From positions 1 to 42,840 of the forward strand of contig RFOZ01000002.1 of assembly GCA_009926405.1 (NCBI GenBank): DNA of 42,840 nucleotides. The letters run 5' to 3'. This DNA comes from Cytophagia bacterium. GTDB lineage: Bacteria > Bacteroidota > Bacteroidia > UBA7662. Under the pieces are notes generated by a model. That model saw only the letters and a list, made by a program, of their open reading frames with translations, was not told the origin of the DNA and ran no database searches. The position numbers were made by a program, and so were the translations under genes. Below, piece by piece: positions 16,585 to 23,302 of the stretch (the first letter of the stretch is position 1; every line of letters begins with the position of its first letter).

Positions 16585-16592
16585 TATCTTTG
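16585..16592 (+). promoter_or_regulatory. -7 element ahead of the 58-residue small gene
   Basis: TATCTTTG matches TAnnTTTG and lies 12 bases after the arginine decarboxylase stop codon. It would give the small gene its own transcript with a leader of about 55 bases. The same octamer with the preceding CC precedes the SRP RNA. Confidence 0.5.
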
Positions 16593-16653
16593 ACCTCCTT
16601 TTGGAATCACCCAACTCCGGAAACCTTTTCCCCTCAAACCGAAACCACCCACC

Positions 16654-16830
16654 ATGGCCGTCAGTACCCTTAAGCGCAAAGCTGCCAAGAACCGCATCAA
16701 ATCTGCCTTGAGAAACCAAAAACTCAAAGGCACCACCTTAGGATCTTACGCCAACCCCAACCGGGTTGCCCGCGTTTCGATTTCCGAATCTTTGGGGCAG
16801 CAGAGCCACAGCGAGAACACAGAGGCCTAA
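16654..16830 (+). CDS. Small basic protein of unknown function (58 aa)
   Basis: This short gene starts at ATG 16654 and ends at TAA 16828-16830. The first 26 residues are strongly basic (MAVSTLKRKAAKNRIKSALR and onward); the rest is polar and ends in a Ser/Glu-rich tail (SENTEA). The N-terminus resembles small Lys/Arg-rich proteins seen in other Bacteroidetes, which begin with a similar SxLKRKAxKN pattern, but I cannot assign a function. Nucleic-acid or ribosome binding is only suggested by its charge. A -7 promoter element 60 bp upstream and codon use like its neighbours support it as a real gene. It ends 6 bases before the convergent carboxylase gene. Confidence 0.7.
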   Translation: MAVSTLKRKAAKNRIKSALRNQKLKGTTLGSYANPNRVARVSISESLGQQSHSENTEA

Positions 16831-16838
16831 GCCTCTTT
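16821..16838. terminator. Short hairpin between convergent stop codons (weak bidirectional terminator)
   Basis: AGAGGC (16821-16826) pairs with GCCTCT (16831-16836) around the loop CTAA. It spans the stop codon of the small gene and touches that of the carboxylase gene. The stem is only 6 bp and the T run is short, so termination is uncertain. Confidence 0.3.
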
Positions 16839-18456
16839 AGACCTGCAGGACCCCCATATTGAACCTTTCGGTGATGGGGGCATGGTTGGCAGCATCCAAC
16901 CCCATCGATAAGGCTTCCCGAGTTTTGACGGGATCAATCAAACCGTCCACCCACAAGCGAGAGGCCGCATAAATTGGCTTTGTCTGCTCGGTGTACCGGG
17001 CTTTGATTTCCTGGAGTCTTGCTTTTTCGGCCTCTGGGTCTTCGGCCAAATCCTGAGATTTGCGGGCACTGTTTTGGATTTGCAAAAGAACCTTGGAAGC
17101 CTGTTCTCCTCCCATGACGGCAATTTCCGCGCTAGGCCAAGCCAAGATCAACCGAGGATCGTAGGCCTTTCCACACATGGCGTAATTGCCTGCTCCGTAG
17201 CTGTGGCCCGTGATCACGGTGAATTTGGGAACCACCGAATTGGCCACGGCATTGACCATCTTGGCCCCGTCTTTGATGATGCCTCCGTGCTCGGAGCGAG
17301 AACCCACCATAAAACCGGTTACATCCTGCAAAAAAATCAAGGGGATTCCACGCTGATTGCAATTGGCGATGAAACGCGTGGCCTTGTCGGCTGAGTCAGA
17401 ATAAATAACGCCTCCAAATTGCATTTCCCCGTGGGCGTTCTTGACCACTTTGCGCTGATTGGCCACAACCCCTACGGCCCAACCATCCAGTCGGGCATAA
17501 CAACAAACAATGCTTTGACCGTAAGTCTCCTTGTAGGGAACGATGCTCCCCTCATCCAACAGGCATTCGAGCAGGCCCATCACATCGTAGGGTCGGCTGT
17601 TCCCGGCCGGAAACCGGTCGTAAAGGGCCTCCGGTGGACTGGCAGGGGCCAATGGAGCAACCCGGTCAAAACCAGCCCATACAGGAGCTGCCAATTGCCC
17701 AACCAATTGCCGTATTCGTTCCAAACAGGCCGCATCGTTGGGCATTTTGTGGTCCGTAACACCGCTTATATCGCAATGCGTATCCGCACCCCCTAGGCGC
17801 TCGTTGTCGACTTCCTCCCCGATGGCCGCCTTGACCAAATAGGAACCCGCCAAAAAGATGCTCCCGTTGCCCTCAACAATCAGGGCTTCATCGGACATGA
17901 TGGGCAGGTAGGCCCCACCCGCAACACAAGAACCCATGACCGCAGCGATCTGGACAATTCCCATGGAAGACATGCGTGCATTGTTACGGAAAACCCGACC
18001 AAAATGCTCTTTATCTGCAAATATTTCGTTCTGCATGGGCAGGTAGATTCCGGCACTGTCCACCAGGTAAACAATGGGCAGACGATTTTCCATGGCAATT
18101 TCCTGGGCTCGCAGGTTTTTTTTGCCGGTGATGGGGAACCAGGCCCCTGCTTTGACCGTGGGATCGTTGGCCACCACCACACAAAGCCTGTTCTGTATTC
18201 TTCCAAGGACCACCACCACCCCACCCGAAGGGCAACCGCCCTCCTCCTCGTATTGACCCCAACCGGCCAAGGCCCCGATCTCCAGGCGAGGGCTTCCGGC
18301 ATCCAACAGGGCGTCCACCCTTTCACGGGCGGACATTTTGCCTTTGGCATGCAATTTGGCCAGGGCCTTGGGACCTCCACCGGCTGCCGCTACTTCTTCC
18401 ATGCGACGGAGGTTATGGAGTAAATCCTCAAAATAGGTGCGGTTCTCAGGGTTCAT
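16837..18456 (-). CDS. Acyl-CoA carboxylase carboxyltransferase (beta) subunit, methylcrotonyl-CoA type
   Basis: This is a 539-residue biotin-dependent carboxyltransferase. It moves the carboxyl group from carboxybiotin to an acyl-CoA. The two crotonase-like halves show LVDSAGIYLP with MGSCVAGGAYLPIMSDE in the N-terminal half. The C-terminal half carries FLQDVTGFMVGSRSEHGGI with GHSYGAGNYAMCGKAYDPRL and AWPSAEIAVMGGEQA. The SEHGGIIKDGAKMV and GNYAMCGK wording is closest to 3-methylcrotonyl-CoA carboxylase beta (leucine degradation); propionyl- or geranyl-CoA remain possible. The biotin-carrying alpha subunit is not in the window. A divergent promoter region separates it from the SRP RNA. Confidence 0.9.
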   Translation of the reverse strand: MNPENRTYFEDLLHNLRRMEEVAAAGGGPKALAKLHAKGKMSARERVDALLDAGSPRLEIGALAGWGQYEEEGGCPSGGVVVVLGRIQNRLCVVVANDPTVKAGAWFPITGKKNLRAQEIAMENRLPIVYLVDSAGIYLPMQNEIFADKEHFGRVFRNNARMSSMGIVQIAAVMGSCVAGGAYLPIMSDEALIVEGNGSIFLAGSYLVKAAIGEEVDNERLGGADTHCDISGVTDHKMPNDAACLERIRQLVGQLAAPVWAGFDRVAPLAPASPPEALYDRFPAGNSRPYDVMGLLECLLDEGSIVPYKETYGQSIVCCYARLDGWAVGVVANQRKVVKNAHGEMQFGGVIYSDSADKATRFIANCNQRGIPLIFLQDVTGFMVGSRSEHGGIIKDGAKMVNAVANSVVPKFTVITGHSYGAGNYAMCGKAYDPRLILAWPSAEIAVMGGEQASKVLLQIQNSARKSQDLAEDPEAEKARLQEIKARYTEQTKPIYAASRLWVDGLIDPVKTREALSMGLDAANHAPITERFNMGVLQV

Positions 18457-18506
18457 ACAAGAGGGGGTGCAAAGGGTCTAGAAGAGTTGGTCCAATCGGT
18501 ACCGTC

Positions 18507-18514
18507 CAAATTTA
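18507..18514 (-). promoter_or_regulatory. -7 element of the carboxyltransferase promoter
   Basis: On the minus strand TAAATTTG matches TAnnTTTG. It lies 51 bases before the ATG at 18456, implying a leader of about 45 bases. The -33 region has no clear TTG at the normal spacing. Confidence 0.5.
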
Positions 18515-18535
18515 GGCAAGACCGCCCGCATCCCC

Positions 18536-18543
18536 TATCTTTG
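18536..18543 (+). promoter_or_regulatory. -7 element of the SRP RNA promoter
   Basis: TATCTTTG lies 6 bases before the first base of the SRP RNA stem at 18550, exactly the expected distance for a transcription start there. Confidence 0.75.
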
Positions 18544-18549
18544 TGTCGA

Positions 18550-18653
18550 GGGTAAGTCTTGTACGACCAGCTCCTGCTTAATCCCCCAGGGTAGGAATGC
18601 AGCAAGGGTAGGCGGTTGTAGCGGTGCGATGCAAGTAGCTTACCCTTTTTTTT
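18550..18653 (+). ncRNA. ffs: Signal recognition particle 4.5S RNA
   Basis: This is a small SRP RNA of about 96 bases. The terminal stem GGGTAAG (18550-18556) pairs with CTTACCC (18639-18645). The apical domain has the conserved arrangement CCAGGGTAGGAATGCAGCAAGGGTA, whose GGAA tetraloop and asymmetric-loop bases bind Ffh. Eight Ts (18646-18653) directly after the terminal stem serve as an intrinsic terminator. With Ffh it targets membrane and secreted proteins to the Sec translocon. No Alu domain is present, as expected outside Bacillus-like groups. Confidence 0.95.
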
Positions 18654-18662
18654 ATTTCTACT

Positions 18663-19319
18663 ATGGAATTTTTTGTCGATACCGCAAACCTTGAACAAAT
18701 CCGCAAAGCCATGGACCTGGGGGTCCTGGATGGCGTTACCACCAACCCCAGCTTGATGGCGAAGGAAGGCATTCGGGGCAACGATGCAGTCATGGAACAT
18801 TACCTCAACATTGCCAAGATGGTGGGGCAAAATGTCAGCGCCGAAGTTATTGCGACCGATTACGAGGGCATGATCCGTGAAGGCCAGACCCTCGCCGCTT
18901 TGCACCCTGCGATCGTGGTCAAAGTCCCGATGACACGGGACGGGATCAGGGCGATTCACACCTTCCATAAAGAAGGCATTCGCACCAATTGTACGTTGGT
19001 GTTTAGTGCAGGACAGGCCCTTTTGGCGGCCAAAGCCGGTGCAACTTACCTGTCCCCTTTTATTGGTCGTTTGGACGATCTCAACATGGACGGGTTGGAG
19101 CTGATTGCCCAAATCGTTCAAATCTATCGAACCCAAGGTTTTACGACCAAAATCCTCGCAGCCTCCATTCGAAGCAGTCTGCACATTGTCCGTTGCGCTG
19201 AAGCCGGTGCCGATGTTGTTACATGCCCCCTTTCAGCGATGGAAGGCCTGTTTTACCATCCCTTGACGGACAAAGGCTTGGCCCAGTTTCTGGAGGACCA
19301 TGCCCGTAACAACGCCTGA
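18663..19319 (+). CDS. Transaldolase, short TalC/MipB type
   Basis: This is a 218-residue (beta/alpha)8 enzyme of the pentose phosphate pathway, cytosolic. The Schiff-base lysine is K87 in IVVKVPMT. TTNPSLMAKEG, NCTLVFSAGQALLAAKAGATYLSPFIGR and AASIRSS are family signatures. The short form also includes fructose-6-phosphate aldolases; the family split depends on an active-site Gln/Glu pair I did not resolve with certainty. Its ATG begins nine bases after the SRP RNA T-run, with no room for a separate promoter, so it is probably expressed by read-through. Confidence 0.93.
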   Translation: MEFFVDTANLEQIRKAMDLGVLDGVTTNPSLMAKEGIRGNDAVMEHYLNIAKMVGQNVSAEVIATDYEGMIREGQTLAALHPAIVVKVPMTRDGIRAIHTFHKEGIRTNCTLVFSAGQALLAAKAGATYLSPFIGRLDDLNMDGLELIAQIVQIYRTQGFTTKILAASIRSSLHIVRCAEAGADVVTCPLSAMEGLFYHPLTDKGLAQFLEDHARNNA

Positions 19320-19333
19320 ATAAGCGCTTATTC
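19318..19333. repeat. 16-bp perfect palindrome across two convergent stop codons
   Basis: GAATAAGC followed by its exact complement GCTTATTC spans the end of the transaldolase stop and the stop of the GT4 gene. There is no loop and no T run, so it is not a normal terminator. It may be chance or a binding site. Confidence 0.5.
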
Positions 19334-20473
19334 CCCCAGGACGGCCTCTGCAAAAGGACGCCAGGCGTAAAGGCTTGCCATTTTTTGGACGGCCTCACGG
19401 TATGAACTGCGGTCCGGGTTGGAGCAAATTCGTTGAAGAGCCGCTGCCAAATCCCCCACCTCGGGATGGCACAATTCACCCACCCCTCGGCCTTCCAATT
19501 CTTCGGCCAACCCTCCGACTTTGGTCACAACCATGGGAACTCCAAAATGCAAAGCTGCTTGGGTAACACCGCTTTGGGTGGCGTGACGATACGGAAGGAC
19601 CAAGGCCTCGGCCGCCCCGAAATAGGCTGAAACCCTGTGATCCGGAACAAAGGCAGGATGCAAAATGACCCGATCCTGAAGCCCAAGTTCTTCCAAGAGA
19701 AGGCGGTATGGCTCCATGGGCTCGTAGAATTCCCCTGCAACAATTAAGGACCAAGCACGCCCTTCAGCCTGGTTCCACAACGGAAATTCAGGGCTGGCCA
19801 AGGCCCTGAAAAGGAGGTCCAGGCCTTTGTAAGGGCGTATCAATCCAAAAAATAAAAGGTACAATCGTTCCGACGGCAAACCCAACGCTTGGCAAGCCGA
19901 TAAACGGTCCATCGATGGGCCAAAATGATCGTAAACGGGGTGGTGCAAAACCTGAACCGGTCCCTTGAAGCCCAAAGCCCGGGCCTCCCCGGCGACCGAA
20001 TGTGAAAGGGTTAGCACTTTATCCACGGCTCCCAAAACCCAACGATTGAGAGGGCTCGTCACAGGAATTTTTTCGTGGGGCTTCAGGTTGTCCGCCAAGA
20101 GGATCACCGGGGCCCTTAGCCCGGTATACCTTGCGATTCGGGTCAAGAAACCCAAGGCTGGAGCCATCCAAGGTGTCCAATACCGAAGGAGAACCAAGTC
20201 CGGATTTTGGGCTGCTAGCCAACGACCCGAACGCCACCAGCTGATGGGCCCTACCGAATGAAGCAAGCGATGCGAAACCAGGTGGGCCGGTGCCGACTCG
20301 TCCGTAAACTGGGTGGTCCCCGGAAACAACCAAGATGGGTATTGAACCTTGTAATTCAAAACGGTGACCCGGTGCCCCATGGACTGCCATTCTTGAACCA
20401 GCCTTTGGTTGAAGCTGGTCATGCCCCCGGGTCGAAAGGGCCAAACCGGACCGACCAGGACGATATGCTTCAA
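19328..20473 (-). CDS. GT4-family glycosyltransferase
   Basis: This is a 381-residue cytoplasmic retaining GT-B glycosyltransferase. The N-terminal domain has the Gly-rich start (LVGPVWPFRPGGMTSFNQRL). The C-terminal nucleotide-sugar domain shows FFGLIRPYKGLD (residues 209-219), VPDHRVSAYFGAAEALVLPY and SGVTQAALHFGVPMVVTKVGG, the GT4 EX7E-like region. The substrate is unknown; envelope polysaccharide or glycolipid synthesis is inferred from the preceding polyprenyl-phosphate-type GT2. The start is TTG, overlapping the GT2 stop (TTGA, 4 bases), which indicates translational coupling. It is the last gene of an 18-gene minus-strand run. Confidence 0.88.
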   Translation of the reverse strand: MKHIVLVGPVWPFRPGGMTSFNQRLVQEWQSMGHRVTVLNYKVQYPSWLFPGTTQFTDESAPAHLVSHRLLHSVGPISWWRSGRWLAAQNPDLVLLRYWTPWMAPALGFLTRIARYTGLRAPVILLADNLKPHEKIPVTSPLNRWVLGAVDKVLTLSHSVAGEARALGFKGPVQVLHHPVYDHFGPSMDRLSACQALGLPSERLYLLFFGLIRPYKGLDLLFRALASPEFPLWNQAEGRAWSLIVAGEFYEPMEPYRLLLEELGLQDRVILHPAFVPDHRVSAYFGAAEALVLPYRHATQSGVTQAALHFGVPMVVTKVGGLAEELEGRGVGELCHPEVGDLAAALQRICSNPDRSSYREAVQKMASLYAWRPFAEAVLGE

Positions 20474-21423
20474 TCCAGAACGGCTTGGACCAGGTAACGG
20501 TTGCGGTCGGGGTTGTTGCGGGCCACCAATTCAGCCAAAAATCCCGTACAAAACAAGAGCGCACCCAACAAAACCAAGGTCAAGGACAAATAAAACAAGG
20601 GCTGATCGGTCACATCCCGGTGCGGACTGCCCACCGAGATGAGGTAGAGTTTTCGAACGATTAACCAAACCGTGGAAACTGCACCCATAACAAAGGCCAA
20701 ACTCCCCATGGTACCAAAAAAGTGCATAGGCTTGCGCCTGAATTTGGAAATAAAATAAATGGACAAGAGATCGAGAAACCCATTTACAAATCGTTCCAGA
20801 CCAAATTTGGTGTGCCCGTATTTGCGGGGACGGTGCTGAACAACTTGCTCCTCAATTTTTTTGAACCCAGACCACTGGGCAATCACCGGGATGTAGCGGT
20901 GCATTTCCCCGTACACTTCGATGCTTTGAACCACTTGGAGGCGATACGCCTTGAGGCCGCAATTAAAATCATGGAGGTTTCGTACACCGGACAAACGCCG
21001 GGTCGCTGCATTAAACAATTTGGTGGGAAGGGTCTTGGATAGAGGATCGTATCGCTTTTTCTTCCAACCGGACAAAAGATCCAAGCCTTCATCGTGCATC
21101 CGCTTGAGCATGCCGGGTATTTCATCGGGAGAATCTTGCAAATCAGCATCCATGGTGAATACAACCCGTCCCTTCACCCGCTCAAAGCCCGTGTGCAATG
21201 CAGCTGATTTACCGTAATTACGCTGAAAGCGAATACCTTTAACTCTTTGATTTTCAATACGAAGTGCCTCTATAACTTCCCAACTTTCGTCGGTACTTCC
21301 ATCGTCAATATACCATATTTCGTAATCCAGCGCTTCCCCTTCAAGGACCGATACCAGCCACTTATTCAGTTCAGGCAGGGATTCGGCCTCGTTGAGTAAA
21401 GGAATAACAATAGAAACATCCAT
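20470..21423 (-). CDS. GT2-family polyprenyl-phosphate-type glycosyltransferase with two C-terminal membrane helices
   Basis: This is a 317-residue inner-membrane GT-A enzyme. DDGS (residues 40-43) and DADLQDS (from 92) bind the nucleotide sugar and metal. The family wording (GIRFQRNYGKSAALHTGF, HRPRKYGHTKFG) is that of DPM1/GtrB-like enzymes that load a sugar onto undecaprenyl phosphate. Two hydrophobic segments lie at about 235-258 and 275-303. I start at the ATG giving MDVSIVIPLLNE; a TTG 9 bases upstream is possible. It starts five bases after the DUF4199 stop. A DUF4199-GT2 pair is a common Bacteroidetes arrangement. Confidence 0.9.
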   Translation of the reverse strand: MDVSIVIPLLNEAESLPELNKWLVSVLEGEALDYEIWYIDDGSTDESWEVIEALRIENQRVKGIRFQRNYGKSAALHTGFERVKGRVVFTMDADLQDSPDEIPGMLKRMHDEGLDLLSGWKKKRYDPLSKTLPTKLFNAATRRLSGVRNLHDFNCGLKAYRLQVVQSIEVYGEMHRYIPVIAQWSGFKKIEEQVVQHRPRKYGHTKFGLERFVNGFLDLLSIYFISKFRRKPMHFFGTMGSLAFVMGAVSTVWLIVRKLYLISVGSPHRDVTDQPLFYLSLTLVLLGALLFCTGFLAELVARNNPDRNRYLVQAVLD

Positions 21424-21428
21424 ACGGT

Positions 21429-21980
21429 TCAACTTGGAAGGGTTTCGGTTGGGTTCGAACCAAAGGGGTCTTCTTTGCGACGAACAAAAAGACCCACAAT
21501 CAAAGCAAAAAAGGTGTTCATCAAACCCGACAACAAAAAGGCTGAACCCAAGGATCGAAAATCTTGTTTGAAACTACGCTTTTCGAAGGATTCCATGGCC
21601 TTGGCGGAGTCCTCCTCGCTCATCCCAAACGATTCAAAACTTTCTTCCATTTTGATCACCATAATTTCTTTGACGCGCTCGTGTAAATTCGGGTCCACCA
21701 CATTGTACAATACACCTGTAAAAACAACGCCTAACAAACTACCCACCAAACCCGTCATCAGAGCCTGAACCACAGCGCGTCCGTAAGAATAGCCCCCTAC
21801 AAAACCTTTGCGGTCTTCGATACAAGCCATCAACATGGCTGCAAAAACCAAAGCGATCGAAATCAAGGAATTCCATCCGGAAACCATCCAAGTCAAATCA
21901 ATCATGTAGGCCAACAGCATGGATAGGATGCTGACAAGGCCCAGCAAGATGCCAAAACGAAAAACCACAGCTTGATTCAT
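21429..21980 (-). CDS. DUF4199 membrane protein
   Basis: This is a 183-residue inner-membrane protein. Four hydrophobic helices lie near residues 5-30, 35-53, 71-97 and 145-167, with an acidic, charged stretch between the third and fourth (KMEESFESFGMSEEDSAKAM). The layout and the GY.YGRAV motif after helix 2 fit DUF4199. The molecular role is unknown; its constant pairing with GT2 enzymes suggests lipid-linked sugar transfer or transport. I start at the ATG at 21980, which leaves a 10-base gap to the preceding gene; the longer frame to 22019 would overlap it. Confidence 0.8.
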   Translation of the reverse strand: MNQAVVFRFGILLGLVSILSMLLAYMIDLTWMVSGWNSLISIALVFAAMLMACIEDRKGFVGGYSYGRAVVQALMTGLVGSLLGVVFTGVLYNVVDPNLHERVKEIMVIKMEESFESFGMSEEDSAKAMESFEKRSFKQDFRSLGSAFLLSGLMNTFFALIVGLFVRRKEDPFGSNPTETLPS

Positions 21981-21990
21981 AAATAATTGG

Positions 21991-22494
21991 TTAGTGCGAT
22001 GTACGAAAATAAACGGCAACCCAGCCCCCTGCCAACAAATGCCAAACCCAACGAAAAAAAGTCAACCGGATGGCCAGGCTAGCCGGGGTTTGATTCTTGA
22101 TTTGATCCTGAAGCTGTGAGAGCGTTCCTGACGAATAATTGGTTTCGAGCAAGCCGGATGCCATCCCCAAATTGCGCATCTGATCGGATAAATAATCGTT
22201 CCAAAATTCTGGACTCAAGGTTCCAAGCAACCAAACCACCAACCCAAAAGAGAGGGCAGCCACCAATCCGGACCCTGCGCTAAAAAGAAGGCCGTGGGTC
22301 ACTTTGAGATCGCCAGCCTGAACCTTGTACTTAAGGTCCCGAATTCCTAAAACCAACCAAAACAGGGTCACCACCCCCAAGAGCAATCGAAATTGTCCCA
22401 GGGGATGAACGGGCGAAAAAAAGTAAACCGCTCCCGATACCAGAACAGCGGTGAGGGTATTGCCCAGTCCATTGCGTAGGATGAGACGCTTCAT
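21991..22494 (-). CDS. DUF4199-like membrane protein
   Basis: This 167-residue protein has four predicted helices (about 9-28, 33-51, 67-92 and 146-163) and a polar loop rich in Asn/Gln/Ser between the third and fourth. Its size and helix order mirror the next gene, so the two may be old tandem paralogues, although sequence identity is low. Function is unknown. It starts one base after the stop of the preceding acidic protein gene (TGA-T-ATG). Confidence 0.65.
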   Translation of the reverse strand: MKRLILRNGLGNTLTAVLVSGAVYFFSPVHPLGQFRLLLGVVTLFWLVLGIRDLKYKVQAGDLKVTHGLLFSAGSGLVAALSFGLVVWLLGTLSPEFWNDYLSDQMRNLGMASGLLETNYSSGTLSQLQDQIKNQTPASLAIRLTFFRWVWHLLAGGWVAVYFRTSH

Positions 22495-22495
22495 A

Positions 22496-23293
22496 TCAAA
22501 ACTTGGACCAATTGGGGTTCAAATCGGCCAATCGCTGGAGGTTGGGGGTCGAAGCGTCCAAAGCATAAGCCTGGGTACAGGCAAGCAACGGTAAAAAATC
22601 AGACAAATCCTCCGAAGAACGCCACGCCTCGTTTAGCCAAGCTTGGTCGGTTGAATCCTGACGTAGAAAAACAAACAATCCCGTGAATACAGGCTCAATC
22701 GCGGATTCAGGAGCCATGGCCCTGCATTCGGCTAACATCTCCGACCAAGGTTCATGAACGAGGTCTCTGGAGGCAAGGACCTCTTCGTAGGCCATCAAAT
22801 GTTCTTGGTCTTCCAATTCCGGACTCACCACAAAGGAGTCGACAAAATCATCCATGGTGGGGGCGATGCCCTCCTCCCTGCATTCGTCCACATAATGGAG
22901 CAGGTGCAAAAGATCCGTACCCAATCCAGTGCAGGCATTCTCGAATCGATCCCAGGCCGCCTCGTCCCAGTTTTGTTCAGCACCTTCGTCGCTTAGTAGG
23001 GATAAAATATACAAATCAACCAAAAAAGCTTCGGAAGGTCCTGCCAACCATGAGGAGGCGCTGGTGTCTGCGATGTAAGCCTGTATTTTGGCAAGGTCCT
23101 CTACGGCTCTATTCAAACCGGAAGCGCTTGGCAGGACCAATTCCTGAATTCGCTGAAGACGTTCCTTCCAAACCGAATCCGGTGAAAGGTCTCTGAGACC
23201 TTCAACGGCTTGACCTTCACGATGCAGATGGCAAAGCCAACAGCCCAGCACCAATCCTCGAAGAGCCGCTTCGACAGCCGTATTTGATTTCAT
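22496..23293 (-). CDS. Unrecognised acidic protein (265 aa)
   Basis: I do not recognise this family. The protein is soluble, strongly acidic and mostly helical in appearance, with no signal peptide, no Cys-based metal motif and no catalytic signature I can name. CWLCHLHREG near the N-terminus has two Cys and two His, but nothing matches further on. I start at the ATG at 23293; a TTG at 23302 is in frame directly after the dihydroorotase-like stop. Its tight placement between that gene and the DUF4199-like gene indicates one transcript and perhaps a shared role. Confidence 0.75.
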   Translation of the reverse strand: MKSNTAVEAALRGLVLGCWLCHLHREGQAVEGLRDLSPDSVWKERLQRIQELVLPSASGLNRAVEDLAKIQAYIADTSASSWLAGPSEAFLVDLYILSLLSDEGAEQNWDEAAWDRFENACTGLGTDLLHLLHYVDECREEGIAPTMDDFVDSFVVSPELEDQEHLMAYEEVLASRDLVHEPWSEMLAECRAMAPESAIEPVFTGLFVFLRQDSTDQAWLNEAWRSSEDLSDFLPLLACTQAYALDASTPNLQRLADLNPNWSKF

Positions 23294-23302
23294 CCTTGTC
23301 AA

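Noticed and set aside
18453..19184. 243-codon minus-strand frame across the SRP RNA and transaldolase
   Set aside because: It lies opposite two confidently assigned genes and overlaps the carboxylase start; its translation looks random.
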